Positions 12,060 through 30,519 of a stretch of DNA of 64,000 nt are shown here, one piece after another; positions within the stretch are counted from its first letter, which is position 1; each line of letters begins with the position of its first letter. The DNA comes from Vibrio sp. SNU_ST1 (GTDB taxonomy: Bacteria > Pseudomonadota > Gammaproteobacteria > Enterobacterales > Vibrionaceae). Both the position numbers and the translations under genes were made by a program. The DNA lies in NCBI RefSeq assembly GCF_030563405.1, contig NZ_CP130748.1:3038001-3102000 (forward strand). Reading direction: 5' to 3'. The notes below the pieces were generated by a model that was given only the letters and a program-made list of their open reading frames with translations, did no database searches and was not told the DNA's origin.

Positions 12060-13244
12060 TTATGCAAAGATTTTAGCTACAACACCAGCACCAACTGTAC
12101 GGCCACCTTCGCGGATTGCGAAACGTAGACCTTCGTCCATTGCGATTGGAGCGATTAGCTCAACAGTCATTTGAACGTTGTCACCTGGCATTACCATTTC
12201 TACGCCTTCAGGTAGAGTGATATCGCCTGTTACGTCAGTTGTACGGAAGTAGAACTGTGGACGGTAACCCTTGAAGAAAGGAGTGTGACGGCCGCCTTCG
12301 TCTTTAGAAAGTACGTATACTTCAGACTCAAACTTAGTGTGTGGGTTGATTGAACCTTTAGCAGAAAGTACTTGGCCACGTTCAACGTCATCACGCTTAG
12401 TACCACGTAGAAGTGCACCAACGTTCTCACCTGCACGACCTTCGTCAAGCAGTTTACGGAACATTTCAACACCAGTACAAGTAGTAAGAGTAGTCTCTTT
12501 GATACCAACGATTTCTACTTCGTCACCTACACGTAGGATACCGCGCTCGATACGACCAGTAACTACAGTACCACGACCTTGGATTGAGAATACATCTTCA
12601 ATAGGAAGTAGGAACGGTAGATCAACAGCACGCTCTGGAAGTGGAATGTAAGAATCTAGTGCTTCTGCAAGCTCAACGATCTTGTCTTCCCACTGCTTTT
12701 CGCCGTTTAGAGCGCCAAGTGCAGAACCTTGAATTACTGGAAGGTCGTCTCCTGGGTACTCGTACTCAGAAAGAAGTTCACGAACTTCCATTTCTACTAG
12801 CTCAAGTAGCTCTTCGTCATCAACCATGTCACATTTGTTCATGAATACGATGATGTAAGGGATACCAACTTGACGACCAAGTAGAATGTGCTCACGAGTT
12901 TGTGGCATAGGGCCATCTGTAGCAGCAACAACTAGGATACCGCCGTCCATTTGAGCAGCACCAGTGATCATGTTTTTAACATAATCGGCGTGTCCAGGAC
13001 AGTCTACGTGTGCGTAGTGACGTTCAGGAGTATCGTACTCAACGTGAGAAGTTGCGATTGTGATACCGCGCTCGCGCTCTTCTGGAGCGTTATCGATAGA
13101 TGCGAAATCTTTAGCAACACCACCGTACACTTTTGCAAGTGTAGTACAGATAGCAGCAGTTAGAGTTGTTTTACCGTGGTCAACGTGGCCGATAGTACCA
13201 ACGTTTACGTGCGGTTTCGTACGTTCAAATTTTTCTTTAGACAT
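12060..13244 (-). CDS. tuf: Elongation factor Tu
   Basis: GTPase that carries aminoacyl-tRNA to the ribosome, 394 residues. The start at 13244 ([20 protein letters not shown]) fits the family and follows an AGGGG sequence; the frame is open 18 codons upstream without support. The GTP-binding motifs [18 protein letters not shown] and NKCD are present, followed by two beta-barrel domains. It lies directly downstream of four tRNA genes, as tufB does in E. coli, and ends at a strong terminator. Vibrios usually carry a second tuf in the str operon. Confidence 0.98.
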   Translation of the reverse strand: MSKEKFERTKPHVNVGTIGHVDHGKTTLTAAICTTLAKVYGGVAKDFASIDNAPEERERGITIATSHVEYDTPERHYAHVDCPGHADYVKNMITGAAQMDGGILVVAATDGPMPQTREHILLGRQVGIPYIIVFMNKCDMVDDEELLELVEMEVRELLSEYEYPGDDLPVIQGSALGALNGEKQWEDKIVELAEALDSYIPLPERAVDLPFLLPIEDVFSIQGRGTVVTGRIERGILRVGDEVEIVGIKETTLTTCTGVEMFRKLLDEGRAGENVGALLRGTKRDDVERGQVLSAKGSINPHTKFESEVYVLSKDEGGRHTPFFKGYRPQFYFRTTDVTGDITLPEGVEMVMPGDNVQMTVELIAPIAMDEGLRFAIREGGRTVGAGVVAKIFA

Positions 13245-13339
13245 GGGGTGCCCCTCTAGGTACGGATTAGGTGGCTTAAAATAAGACCACGCAACCAAAA
13301 AAAATGTTTTTCTTTATTAAAGGAGAAGAAGCTTTTGAC

Positions 13340-13415
13340 TGGTGCTAATACCCAGAGTCGAACTGGGGACCTCACCCTTACCAAGGGTGCGCTCTACCGA
13401 CTGAGCTATATCAGC
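13340..13415 (-). tRNA. thrT: tRNA-Thr (anticodon GGT)
   Basis: 76 bases with encoded CCA. The acceptor stem GCTGATA pairs with TATTAGC (one G-T pair), and the anticodon arm CCCTTGGTAAGGG carries GGT. Last tRNA before tuf, equivalent to E. coli thrT. Confidence 0.97.
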
Positions 13416-13428
13416 ACACAAAATGAGT

Positions 13429-13503
<75 letters not shown>

Positions 13504-13542
13504 AACACGTAACTCTGTTTGAGCTATTTAACCTTTAGAATA

Positions 13543-13627
<85 letters not shown>

Positions 13628-13671
13628 AAATTTTGAGCTTTCTCTCGCTTACCTTAAAGAAAGGGAGAAAG

Positions 13672-13747
<76 letters not shown>

Positions 13748-13760
13748 ACAAGTGGGGCGC

Positions 13761-13789
13761 ATTTTATTGAATGATTTTCCACCTTGCAA
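13761..13789 (-). promoter_or_regulatory. Promoter of the thrU-tyrU-glyT-thrT-tuf unit
   Basis: -35 TTGCAA (13784-13789), 17-base spacer, -10 TAAAAT (13761-13766), followed by the GC-rich discriminator GCGCCCC typical of stringently controlled stable-RNA promoters. An A/T-rich stretch upstream could act as an UP element. Confidence 0.8.
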
Positions 13790-13956
13790 TAGTAAATTGA
13801 AAAAAAGTGAAAAATTCTCCTATCAAATTCCTATATACAGCTATTTAGCTCAAGGTTTCTGCCTTTAGCCCACATCTAGTACAGGAAGATATTTTATTTA
13901 TCTATCGCTTGATGTATTTTCCATGCACTTGTTTTGTTATCCACTATAGAGTTTAT

Positions 13957-14880
13957 ATGAGCCCATTTATGTCATTTGACCGCGAACGTTGGTCTGAGCT
14001 AAGGAATTTAGTTCCGATGACACTTTCTGAGAGCGACTTAAAAGAGCTTCAAGGCATCAATGAAAAGCTCACAATGGAGGAAGCCGTTGAGATCTACCTG
14101 CCGCTCTCTCGCCTATTAAATCTCTATGTGGCAGCCAGACAGAATAGAAACTCAGTACTCCATCAATTCCTGGATAAAAACGAGAAAGCACCACCTTTTA
14201 TCATCGGTATTGCTGGAAGTGTCGCTGTGGGCAAAAGTACAACTGCACGACTGCTTAAAGCCCTACTTTCTCGCTGGGAGAACCACCCAAAAGTTGAGCT
14301 AGTGACAACCGATGGCTTCTTATACCCAAATGAGGTGTTAGAAGAGAAAGGATTGATGAGTAAAAAGGGCTTTCCGGAGTCTTACGATATTAAGCGTTTA
14401 GTGAACTTTGTTTCGGATGTAAAAGCATGCAAGAGAAATGTCACAGCACCCGTGTACTCGCATCTTACGTACAACATTACTGATGACGTTAAGTGCGTCG
14501 ACCTACCAGATGTGCTTATTATTGAAGGACTTAATGTATTACAAACAGGCATGAACGATCCACACGAGCCACATCGCGTGTTTATTTCAGACTTCCTTGA
14601 TTTCTCACTCTATGTTGACGCTGATAGCCAACAAATCAAAGAGTGGTACGTCAATCGCTTTATGAAATTCCGCGATGGCGCGTTTACCAAACCAGGCTCT
14701 TACTTTAGTCATTACACGAAATTATCGAACCAAGCGGCATTGGATAAAGCGGAAGGTATCTGGAGTTCAATTAATGGCTTGAACCTAGAACAAAATATCC
14801 TTCCTACACGAGAAAGGGCTCACTTGATTCTACGTAAAGGCGCAGATCATATGGTTGAAGAAGTGTTACTAAGAAAATAG
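13957..14880 (+). CDS. coaA: Pantothenate kinase (type I)
   Basis: Phosphorylates pantothenate with ATP, the first and feedback-controlled step of coenzyme A synthesis. 307 residues from the start at 13957 ([20 protein letters not shown]), the usual Vibrio length; the frame is open 16 codons upstream but those residues do not fit the family. The P-loop GSVAVGKS is at residues 87-94 and TTDGFLYP follows. It is divergent from the tRNA-tuf unit and convergent with birA, 7 bases apart at the 3' ends. Confidence 0.96.
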   Translation: MSPFMSFDRERWSELRNLVPMTLSESDLKELQGINEKLTMEEAVEIYLPLSRLLNLYVAARQNRNSVLHQFLDKNEKAPPFIIGIAGSVAVGKSTTARLLKALLSRWENHPKVELVTTDGFLYPNEVLEEKGLMSKKGFPESYDIKRLVNFVSDVKACKRNVTAPVYSHLTYNITDDVKCVDLPDVLIIEGLNVLQTGMNDPHEPHRVFISDFLDFSLYVDADSQQIKEWYVNRFMKFRDGAFTKPGSYFSHYTKLSNQAALDKAEGIWSSINGLNLEQNILPTRERAHLILRKGADHMVEEVLLRK

Positions 14881-14887
14881 TAACACT

Positions 14888-15853
14888 TTAATCACTTTTT
14901 CTTAGCGAGATCTCTCCGCCGATATAGCTCTCGATACCATTCTCAGTTTTGAGTAATACAGCACCTTGTTCATCGATGCCTTGAACAACACCTTCAATTT
15001 CTCTAGGTCCAATGATCAACCTAACATTGCGACCTAAGAAGTTATCTAAGCGATTCCAACGCTCTACAAAATTCGACATCCCTTTCAACTCATAATCAAC
15101 AAGAGACTTGTCCCAGGCATTGATCAGAGCCTGTGCTAACTGGTTACGATCGGGCACCTTCCCACCACACACTTCTTTAAGAGAAGTCCACGGTTGGCCA
15201 ATACCTGATGTTGCTGGATCCATGGATAAGTTTAGCCCTAAACCAATCACAATATGAGCAGCGCCACCGGACTGTCCTGACAGCTCTACCAAGATACCTG
15301 CAAGCTTCTTGTCATTGTGGTAAAGGTCGTTCGGCCATTTGAGCTTTATACCTTCTACGCCCATCTCTTCCAAAGCTTCAACAACAGCAACACCAACCAC
15401 AAGGCTCAAGCCCATCGCGGCAGCCATCCCTGCGTCGAGTCTCCAATACATTGAAAGATAGAGGTTTGCACCGAATGGCGATACCCACTCTCGTCCACGG
15501 CGTCCACGTCCCGCAGCTTGATATTCAGCAATACAGACAGAACCCGATTCGAGGATGTTAGTACGCTCTAATAGGTGTTGGTTTGTTGAACCTATGATTG
15601 GAATGAGTTCAAGAGAAGCATCACGACTAACAACAGACAATTTGTCTTCGTTAAGCATATCTAAACGGCTAGCTAGCTTATAGCCCTTGCCTTGTACTCG
15701 GTAGATATCTAAACCCCACTCTTGAATACCTTTAATGTGCTTGCTGATAGCCGCTCGTGATACACCAATCATTTCACCTAGATCTTCACCTGAATGAAAC
15801 TCACCGTCAGCAAGACATCTCAATAGTGCAAGCTTGGTACTGTGTTCTCTCAT
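14888..15853 (-). CDS. birA: Biotin-protein ligase and biotin operon repressor
   Basis: Activates biotin to biotinyl-AMP, attaches it to the acetyl-CoA carboxylase carrier protein, and represses bio genes. 321 residues, the same length as E. coli BirA. A winged helix-turn-helix (GEDLGEMIGVSRAAISKHIK, about 22-41) is followed by the ligase domain with GRGRRGREW (115-123) and KWPNDLY (near 182) and a C-terminal SH3-like domain. Its ATG overlaps the murB stop by 4 bases (ATGA), so it is translationally coupled to murB. Confidence 0.97.
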   Translation of the reverse strand: MREHSTKLALLRCLADGEFHSGEDLGEMIGVSRAAISKHIKGIQEWGLDIYRVQGKGYKLASRLDMLNEDKLSVVSRDASLELIPIIGSTNQHLLERTNILESGSVCIAEYQAAGRGRRGREWVSPFGANLYLSMYWRLDAGMAAAMGLSLVVGVAVVEALEEMGVEGIKLKWPNDLYHNDKKLAGILVELSGQSGGAAHIVIGLGLNLSMDPATSGIGQPWTSLKEVCGGKVPDRNQLAQALINAWDKSLVDYELKGMSNFVERWNRLDNFLGRNVRLIIGPREIEGVVQGIDEQGAVLLKTENGIESYIGGEISLRKSD

Positions 15854-16896
15854 GCCAATGACTCCAAAGCCTTGTCTAGGTTTGTCTCGCAGTCTCGTCC
15901 CATAAAACGCACTTCATGTTCCAATCGAATATCGAATTTATTCAAGACAGACTGACGCACTCGCTCTGCAAGCTTAAGGATATCCACAGCAGAAGCCTCA
16001 TCATAATTGATGATAACTAATGCTTGTTTTGGGTGAACTTGAGCACCGCCTTCGGTCACGCCTTTGAACTGGCATTGATCAATCAGCCAGCCTGCAGCGG
16101 CTTTGATCATGTCATTGCTCTCATATCCGACAATATTGGGATATAGAGCTAACAAGCGATCAAAATGATCTTTGGTGATCACAGGATTCTTGAAGAAGCT
16201 GCCCGCATTGCCTTGGAACCTAGGGTCTGGCAACTTACTTGAACGGATAGCGCATACTTCATCAAATATAGTACGAGGAGACAGAGTATCGGCCGGTAGG
16301 CTTTTTAACGGACCATAGTGATTACATGGCTTCCACTCTTTCGGCAACGTTAAACCAATCGCAACTACAATCGCTTTATCGTAGAGAGCGTGCTTGAAAA
16401 TAGAATCTCGGTAACCAAAGAGACACTCTTCTTTGCTCAATCGCTTAACTGTATAACTATCCAGACACAGAATATCGACATACTCGCATACGTCTTGCAG
16501 CTCAACGCCGTACGCACCAATATTCTGAATCGGAGCAGAACCTGAACAGCCGGGTATCATTGCTAGGTTTTCTAGACCACCAAGCCCTTTATCCACACTC
16601 CATTCAACTAAGTCTGGCCAATCTTCCCCCCCACTAACATGCAGTAGGTGATGACTGTCCGTCTCGGTCAACTCAATCCCGGTTAATTTATTCACAATGA
16701 CTAGGCCAGCGAAGTGCTCAGTAAAAAGCATATTACTGCCCTTACCCAGTATTAACTTAGGTAAAGCTGACCATTTGGGGTCTCTGTAAACGGAAATTAA
16801 TTCTTCGATAGTGGTTACTTCAACCAACGCATCACACGTCTGATCGATGGAAAAAGTATGAACATTTTTTAAACTAGCATTGAGATGGAATTGCAT
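15850..16896 (-). CDS. murB: UDP-N-acetylenolpyruvoylglucosamine reductase (type I MurB)
   Basis: FAD- and NADPH-dependent reductase making UDP-N-acetylmuramate for peptidoglycan. The ATG at 16896 gives 348 residues (MQFHLNASLKNVHTFSIDQT); a TTG four codons upstream (16908) has a weak GTAAG and is possible. FAD-binding motifs GKGSNMLF and MIPGCSGSAPIQNIGAYG are seen, and the catalytic Ser sits in NAGSFFKNPV. It forms the conserved murB-birA pair. Confidence 0.96.
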   Translation of the reverse strand: MQFHLNASLKNVHTFSIDQTCDALVEVTTIEELISVYRDPKWSALPKLILGKGSNMLFTEHFAGLVIVNKLTGIELTETDSHHLLHVSGGEDWPDLVEWSVDKGLGGLENLAMIPGCSGSAPIQNIGAYGVELQDVCEYVDILCLDSYTVKRLSKEECLFGYRDSIFKHALYDKAIVVAIGLTLPKEWKPCNHYGPLKSLPADTLSPRTIFDEVCAIRSSKLPDPRFQGNAGSFFKNPVITKDHFDRLLALYPNIVGYESNDMIKAAAGWLIDQCQFKGVTEGGAQVHPKQALVIINYDEASAVDILKLAERVRQSVLNKFDIRLEHEVRFMGRDCETNLDKALESLA

Positions 16897-16962
16897 GGCG
16901 ATATTCAATTAACTTACACTGCAGTCATTCTACAGCAGATAAACCAATGGCGCAGTGACTGA

Positions 16963-17394
16963 ATGAACAATGTCATCATTACCCAATTAGACCCAGTAAA
17001 AGTTCCCTTAGTTAAACGTTTCTATAAAGAACATTACCCAACGGGAAAAGTGAATAAAAGTGAACTGATCTATTCGTTATTACTGGATAACGAGCTGTGC
17101 GGTGTCGTGCGTTTTCGTACAATAGAAAATAATCGCTTACTTACTGGAATAGCGATATCAAAACAACATCGCGGCAAGCAATTAGGCTCCCAGCTTATGG
17201 ATTATTGTGCGCAACATACACTTACGGAAGACGATTACTGCTTTGCGTACGCTCATCTCACCAATTTTTACGCGCGACACAAATTCGTACAAGTTGAGCC
17301 TAAAGATCTGCCAAATGGTTTAAGAGTTTTATACGAGCGCTATTCGAATAGCGGAAAAGATCTCATTCCTATGCATTATCAGCAAAATTGTTAG
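16963..17394 (+). CDS. GNAT-family N-acetyltransferase
   Basis: Small protein of 143 residues resembling the Gcn5-related acetyltransferase fold. The central beta strand and acetyl-CoA loop are recognisable in LTGIAISKQHRGKQLGSQLM (about residues 60-80; the R/QxxGxG/A element reads RGKQLG). The substrate is unknown. It stands alone between murB (divergent) and pssA. There is no clear ribosome-binding site before the ATG, so the exact start is less certain. Confidence 0.8.
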   Translation: MNNVIITQLDPVKVPLVKRFYKEHYPTGKVNKSELIYSLLLDNELCGVVRFRTIENNRLLTGIAISKQHRGKQLGSQLMDYCAQHTLTEDDYCFAYAHLTNFYARHKFVQVEPKDLPNGLRVLYERYSNSGKDLIPMHYQQNC

Positions 17395-17485
17395 AGAATG
17401 CCTCGATTATCTAGTATTTGATGCTATCCCTTTGGTAAAATTAGAGGTTCGCAATTTTGCATATTTTTAAGGTAAAACAGTCAAT

Positions 17486-18826
17486 ATGATTGCCAGTAGG
17501 AATCCATTCATACAGTTGCCAACCATAGCGCAGAATCCTGACAAGTTTGAAGTACTACTATCAGCGCAAGAGTTTAGAGCTCGCTTACTTGATGAGATAT
17601 CTCGCGCAACAACTCGTATTAGTTTAGTCGCTTTGTACCTTGAAGATGATGAGGCTGGCCGTGAGATCCTAACTGCCTTATATGAAGCAAAGCAAAATAA
17701 TCCAGAATTAGATGTGAGTGTGTGTGTCGATTGGCACAGAGCTCAACGTGGATTGATTGGCGCGGAGTCTTCTGAAGGCAATGCAGCCATGTATAAAGAG
17801 TTCGAAGAGAAATACCAGCACTCTGTACCTGTTTATGGCATTCCTGTTCGCGGTAAAGAGGTCTTTGGCGTACTGCATTTAAAAGGCTTCATCGTCGATG
17901 ACAACGTGATATACAGTGGTGCAAGCCTTAACAATATCTATCTGAATTACCATGACCGCTATCGCTTCGACCGCTACCACGTTTTAAACAACGCAATGCT
18001 TGCTGATTCGATGTTTACCTACGTACACGAGCAGATGGTCGCGGACAGCGCTGTATATAACTTGGCTGATAAAAACAAGCCAATTACTAAAGATCTAAAA
18101 CCTGCAATTCGTCAGTTCCGAGCATCGTTAGCAAGATCTCAATATCAATTCGATGGTCAAGAGGTTTCTCCCGAACAAGTCGCTGTGACACCATTGGTAG
18201 GTATCGGCAAGAGACGTAACCGTCTGAATCAGGGAATCAATCAACTTGTCGCTCAGGCTAAAGACGAGATCTTCATTTGTACGCCTTACTTCAACTTCCC
18301 ACCTAGCCTAGCTAAAGAAGTGAAGAAAGCGCTTAAACGTGGCGTAAAGGTCAGCATTGTTGTAGGTGATAAGACAGCAAATGATTTCTTTATCTCTCCA
18401 GAAGAAGAATTTAAAACGATTGGTGGTCTGCCATACCTATACGAATTGAACCTGCGTCGTTTTGCTAAAGCTAATGAAGCTCATATTGCTGGTCGTAATC
18501 TTTCGATTCGACTTTGGCAACACGATTCAAATAGCTTCCACCTAAAGGGAATTTGGGTCGACAAGCGCTACATGCTTCTTACAGGTAATAACTTAAACCC
18601 TCGCGCGTGGAAACTTGATCTTGAGAACGGTATCTTTATCCAAGATAACTACCATCACCTAACAGATAAGTTCCAAGCTGAAGTAGATAATATCCTTCAA
18701 CACACTCAACTTATTTGTACTTATAAGCAATTGGACAAGGTAGAGAGCTACCCGATGGAAGTTCAAAAGTTGATTCGTAAAATCACTCGTGTGAAAGCAG
18801 ATAGAGTGCTGAAGCAAATACTGTAG
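17486..18826 (+). CDS. pssA: CDP-diacylglycerol-serine O-phosphatidyltransferase (phosphatidylserine synthase)
   Basis: Makes phosphatidylserine, the precursor of phosphatidylethanolamine, at the inner membrane face. 446 residues (E. coli PssA 451). It belongs to the phospholipase D superfamily and carries two HKD-type motifs: HLKGFIVDDNVIYSGASLNN near residue 131 and HLKGIWVDKRYMLLTGNNLN near residue 354. An AAGGTA sequence precedes the ATG. It ends at a strong terminator. Confidence 0.97.
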   Translation: MIASRNPFIQLPTIAQNPDKFEVLLSAQEFRARLLDEISRATTRISLVALYLEDDEAGREILTALYEAKQNNPELDVSVCVDWHRAQRGLIGAESSEGNAAMYKEFEEKYQHSVPVYGIPVRGKEVFGVLHLKGFIVDDNVIYSGASLNNIYLNYHDRYRFDRYHVLNNAMLADSMFTYVHEQMVADSAVYNLADKNKPITKDLKPAIRQFRASLARSQYQFDGQEVSPEQVAVTPLVGIGKRRNRLNQGINQLVAQAKDEIFICTPYFNFPPSLAKEVKKALKRGVKVSIVVGDKTANDFFISPEEEFKTIGGLPYLYELNLRRFAKANEAHIAGRNLSIRLWQHDSNSFHLKGIWVDKRYMLLTGNNLNPRAWKLDLENGIFIQDNYHHLTDKFQAEVDNILQHTQLICTYKQLDKVESYPMEVQKLIRKITRVKADRVLKQIL

Positions 18827-18853
18827 TCGATGGATTAGAAACACTATTTATCA

Positions 18854-18879
18854 ACGCCTAGCAAACGCTAGGCGTTTTT
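18854..18879 (+). terminator. pssA terminator
   Basis: Stem ACGCCTAGC / GCTAGGCGT with a four-base AAAC-type loop and a run of Ts, 28 bases after the pssA stop. Confidence 0.9.
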
Positions 18880-18886
18880 GTATCTA

Positions 18887-19005
18887 CGAGATAGCGAGAT
18901 AGCGAGATAGCGAGATAGCGAGATAGCGAGATAGCGAGATAGCGAGATAGCGAGATAGCGAGATAGCGAGATAGCGAGATAGCGAGATAGCGAGATAGCG
19001 AGATA
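18887..19005. repeat. Octamer tandem repeat, about 15 copies of CGAGATAG
   Basis: Fourteen perfect head-to-tail copies of the 8-bp unit CGAGATAG start at 18887; a fifteenth at 18999 differs in its last base. The array lies between the pssA terminator and the rrn terminator, outside any gene. It has the form of a variable-number tandem repeat that can change length by slippage. There are no unique spacers, so it is not CRISPR. Confidence 0.97.
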
Positions 19006-19043
19006 TTTTGAAGAAGGCGACTTAGTTGTCAAACTCCAAACGT

Positions 19044-19072
19044 AAAAAGCCCAAGTCTTTTGACTTGGGCTT
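19044..19072 (-). terminator. Terminator of the first rRNA operon
   Basis: Stem AAGCCCAAGTC / GACTTGGGCTT with a five-T tail on the minus strand, just after tRNA-Asp. Confidence 0.9.
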
Positions 19073-19080
19073 AGTATAAG

Positions 19081-19157
19081 TGGCGGAGTGGACGGGACTC
19101 GAACCCGCGACCCCCGGCGTGACAGGCCGGTATTCTAACCAACTGAACTACCACTCC
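19081..19157 (-). tRNA. tRNA-Asp (anticodon GTC), distal to 5S
   Basis: 77 bases with encoded CCA. The acceptor stem is GGAGTGG / CCACTCC, and the anticodon arm CCGGCCTGTCACGCCGG carries GTC. It follows the 5S gene of the most downstream rRNA operon and is transcribed with it; the other two operons lack a distal tRNA. Confidence 0.97.
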
Positions 19158-19224
19158 GCAGTGGTCAACTCACTAAGTGAGCGTCCATATCTCCAGGTCG
19201 GTCAACCTAAAGATTTAATTTAAA

Positions 19225-19342
19225 GCCTGGCGATGTCCTACTCTCACATGGGGAAGCCCCACACTACCATCGGCGCTATTGTGTTTCACTTCTGAGTTCG
19301 GCATGGAATCAGGTGGGTCCACAATGCTATGGTCGCCAAGCA
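19225..19342 (-). rRNA. rrf: 5S rRNA, first operon by coordinate
   Basis: About 118 bases. The ends TGCTTGGCGACC and GGACATCGCCAGGC pair to form helix I. It differs from the other two 5S copies by a G-C instead of A-type base in the loop region (GGGGCTTCCCC rather than GGGGTTTCCCC on the minus strand). Confidence 0.96.
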
Positions 19343-19441
19343 AATTTTAAAATTCGGAAAGCTTATCTAAAAGTTATTTCTCTTCAAACTCATTCAAGGT
19401 CTGGTCTTTCTATTGAGTCCACAAAACCCCTTGGGTGTTGT

Positions 19442-22334
<2,893 letters not shown>

Positions 22335-22753
22335 ATACAACCCGAAAGGGTCTCTGTTTTACTTTCACTTTTGAAAAGTGAAAACAAACTAGTATGGCAA
22401 CTAACCAAGGTTTTTGGTTGTCATCAAGAAGGGTTAATTCTTGATAACTCTTTGCCGGACTCAATTGTGAATCAAACTAAAGTTTGATTCGAATACAAGA
22501 CACTTAAATGTGTTTGTTGTGTTTATACCGTTCTTATTAACTAAGAGCAGATAAACATTGAGAACTTTTAAATTTGATTAACATGACTCGTAAGTCAGTT
22601 AATCAGTCAGCTTTCCAAATTGTTAAAGAGCATGAGACTTTAAGAACCAGTGTTCTAAAATTCACATTTTCTAAAGACTCTCAGGGTCAAACACACCAAC
22701 CAACGACAAAAGAAGTGGTTTGGATATGACTATAACCAAGAATATTTAGAGAA

Positions 22754-22829
22754 TGGTGGGCGATACCGGGCTCGAACCAGTGACCCCCTGCTTGTAAGGC
22801 AGGTGCTCTCCCAACTGAGCTAATCGCCC
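22754..22829 (-). tRNA. tRNA-Val (anticodon TAC)
   Basis: 76 bases with encoded CCA. The acceptor stem is GGGCGAT / ATCGCCC, and the anticodon arm CTGCCTTACAAGCAG carries TAC. Third tRNA of the spacer in transcription order. Confidence 0.97.
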
Positions 22830-22861
22830 ACGATAGTTTTAATTCCTTCGCGGAGAAAGAA

Positions 22862-22937
22862 TGGTGGGTCGTGCAGGATTCGAACCTGCGACCAATTGAT
22901 TAAAAGTCAACTGCTCTACCAACTGAGCTAACGACCC
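22862..22937 (-). tRNA. tRNA-Lys (anticodon TTT)
   Basis: 76 bases with encoded CCA. The acceptor stem is GGGTCGT / ACGACCC, and the anticodon arm TTGACTTTTAATCAA carries TTT. Second tRNA of the spacer. Confidence 0.97.
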
Positions 22938-22939
22938 AA

Positions 22940-23015
22940 TGGTATCCCGTAGGGGAGTCGAACCCCTGTTACCGCCGTGAAAGGGCGGTGTCCTAGGCCT
23001 CTAGACGAACGGGAC
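22940..23015 (-). tRNA. tRNA-Glu (anticodon TTC)
   Basis: 76 bases with encoded CCA. The anticodon arm CCGCCCTTTCACGGCGG carries TTC. It is identical in sequence to the tRNA-Glu in the third operon's spacer and lies 2 bases from tRNA-Lys. Confidence 0.97.
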
Positions 23016-23106
23016 ACTGGATATTGAAGAACTTGGGAGTTCTTCGTCTCTTTACTTTTCTAAACCTAATCAATCTGTGTGGACACTCATCGTAAGTATC
23101 TTCGTA

Positions 23107-24661
<1,555 letters not shown>

Positions 24662-24894
24662 AAGATTTTGTGACTCAATGAATACTGACTTCAAAACTAC
24701 TATGTAATTTTAAAGCTATTACCATTCCAACAGAATGGTAATGAATTGACTGTGCCGAATAACTACAAGTAGTTAAACGTATTGGTCACTCAGTTCATTG
24801 AAATCAAGTTTGTTACCGAAGTAACTGTTACTACCTAAGTAATAACGTTTTGATATTCATCAACGAGTGCCCACACAGATTGATAGGTTTAAAT

Positions 24895-24987
24895 TGTTAA
24901 AGAGCTTGTTCTCTAAAAAGAGAACGCTTTCAGTGCCTTAGCACTCAAGCAGGACGCGTATAATACGCTTTCCACTTTAAAAGTCAA
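24895..24987 (-). promoter_or_regulatory. rRNA promoter and leader boxA, first operon
   Basis: -35 TTGACT (24982-24987), 16-base spacer, -10 TATTAT (24960-24965), then the leader with boxA GCTCTTTAACA (24895-24905). The -35 lies only a few bases beyond the terminator hairpins of the operon upstream. No second promoter fits in the gap. Confidence 0.85.
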
Positions 24988-24989
24988 CA

Positions 24990-25046
24990 TAAAACTCTAA
25001 GAAACTTAGAATTCTATGGTGACTTGTCTACTTTGTAGACAAAGTC
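24990..25046 (-). terminator. Double hairpin terminating the second rRNA operon
   Basis: First hairpin GACTTTGTCTAC / GTAGACAAGTC (25021-25046) 10 bases after 5S, then TCTAAG-TTT-CTTAGA (24996-25010) followed by GTTTTATG. The second has a T-rich tail; both are short, so termination may be partial. Confidence 0.6.
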
Positions 25047-25055
25047 GAAATTAAA

Positions 25056-25173
25056 GCCTGGCGATGTCCTACTCTCACATGGGGAAACCCCACACTACCA
25101 TCGGCGCTATTGTGTTTCACTTCTGAGTTCGGCATGGAATCAGGTGGGTCCACAATGCTATGGTCGCCAAGCA
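25056..25173 (-). rRNA. rrf: 5S rRNA, second operon
   Basis: About 118 bases with the same ends as the other 5S copies. Its message end is a double hairpin and no distal tRNA follows. Confidence 0.96.
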
Positions 25174-25290
25174 AATTTTAAAATTCGGAAAGCTGCTTCT
25201 CTATTTAATAGAGCTATAAAAGTTATTTCTCTTCAAACTCATTCAAGGTCTGGTCTTTCTATTGAGTCCACAAAACCCCTTGGGTGTTGT

Positions 25291-28183
<2,893 letters not shown>

Positions 28184-28538
28184 ATACAACCCGAAAGGGT
28201 CTTAGTGTATGGCAACTAACCAAGGTTTTTGGTTGTCATCAAGAAGGGTTAATTCTTGATGACTGTTTGCCGGACTCAATTGTGAATCAAACTAAGTTTG
28301 ATTCGAATACAAGACACTTGAATGTGTTTGTTGTGTTTATCTAATGAAAGATAAACATTGAGAACTTTTAAATTTGATTGAATTACTCGTAAGTAATCAA
28401 ATCAGTCAGCTTTCCAAATTGTTAAAGAGCATAAAGCAAAAAGCTTTAATCAATAACTTACGTTATTAATTAAAGCTCTGGCTTTAACTAAATCTAAACC
28501 ATCAATCTGTGTGGACACTCATCGTGACTATCTTCGTA
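28184..28538 (-). other. 16S-23S spacer without tRNA, with boxA
   Basis: Spacer of 355 bases with no tRNA gene. It keeps boxA GCTCTTTAACA (28420-28430) and the AATCTGTGTGG stalk sequence next to 16S. Spacers without tRNA are known among Vibrio species. Confidence 0.85.
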
Positions 28539-30093
<1,555 letters not shown>

Positions 30094-30358
30094 AAGATTT
30101 TGTGACTCAACGAATACTGACTTCAAAACTATTCTTTATAAATAAAGAGTGTAATTTTAAAGCTATTACCCCTCTCTTCTTAAATAAATAGGAACAGAAT
30201 GGTAATGAATTGACTGTGCCAAAATTAAGTAAACTTAATTTTGCATTGGTCACTCAGTTCATTGAAATCAAGTTTGATTCCGAAGAATCTGTTTTATCTA
30301 ACGATAAAACGTTTTGATATTCATCAACGAGTGCCCACACAGATTGATAGGTTTAAAT

Positions 30359-30451
30359 TGTTAAAGAGCTTGTTCTCTAAAAAGAGAACGCTTTCAGTGC
30401 CTTAGCACTCAAGCAGGACGCGTATAATACGCTTTCCACTTTGAAAGTCAA
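30359..30451 (-). promoter_or_regulatory. rRNA promoter and leader boxA, second operon
   Basis: -35 TTGACT (30446-30451), 16-base spacer, -10 TATTAT (30424-30429), boxA GCTCTTTAACA (30359-30369). It is nearly identical to the promoter of the first operon. Confidence 0.85.
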
Positions 30452-30452
30452 C

Positions 30453-30510
30453 ATAAAACTCTAAGAAACTTAGAATTCTATGGTGACTTGTCTACTTTGT
30501 AGACAAAGTC
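30453..30510 (-). terminator. Double hairpin terminating the third rRNA operon
   Basis: The same two short hairpins as after the second operon: GACTTTGTCTAC / GTAGACAAGTC (30485-30510) and TCTAAG-TTT-CTTAGA (30460-30474) with a T-rich tail. They abut the next promoter. Confidence 0.6.
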
Positions 30511-30519
30511 GAAATTAAA

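Larger units (their letters stand above)
22335..23106 (-). other. 16S-23S spacer type Glu-Lys-Val, with boxA
   Basis: Spacer of 772 bases holding tRNA-Glu, tRNA-Lys and tRNA-Val. Before the 23S gene lies boxA, GCTCTTTAACA on the minus strand (22621-22631), the NusB/S10 antitermination site. The stretch AACCTAATCAATCTGTGTGG (23063-23082) is complementary to the 16S leader and should form the RNase III processing stalk. Confidence 0.85.

Noticed and set aside
18887..19005. CRISPR array
   Set aside because: The octamer units are directly adjacent with no unique spacers, and no cas genes are present.
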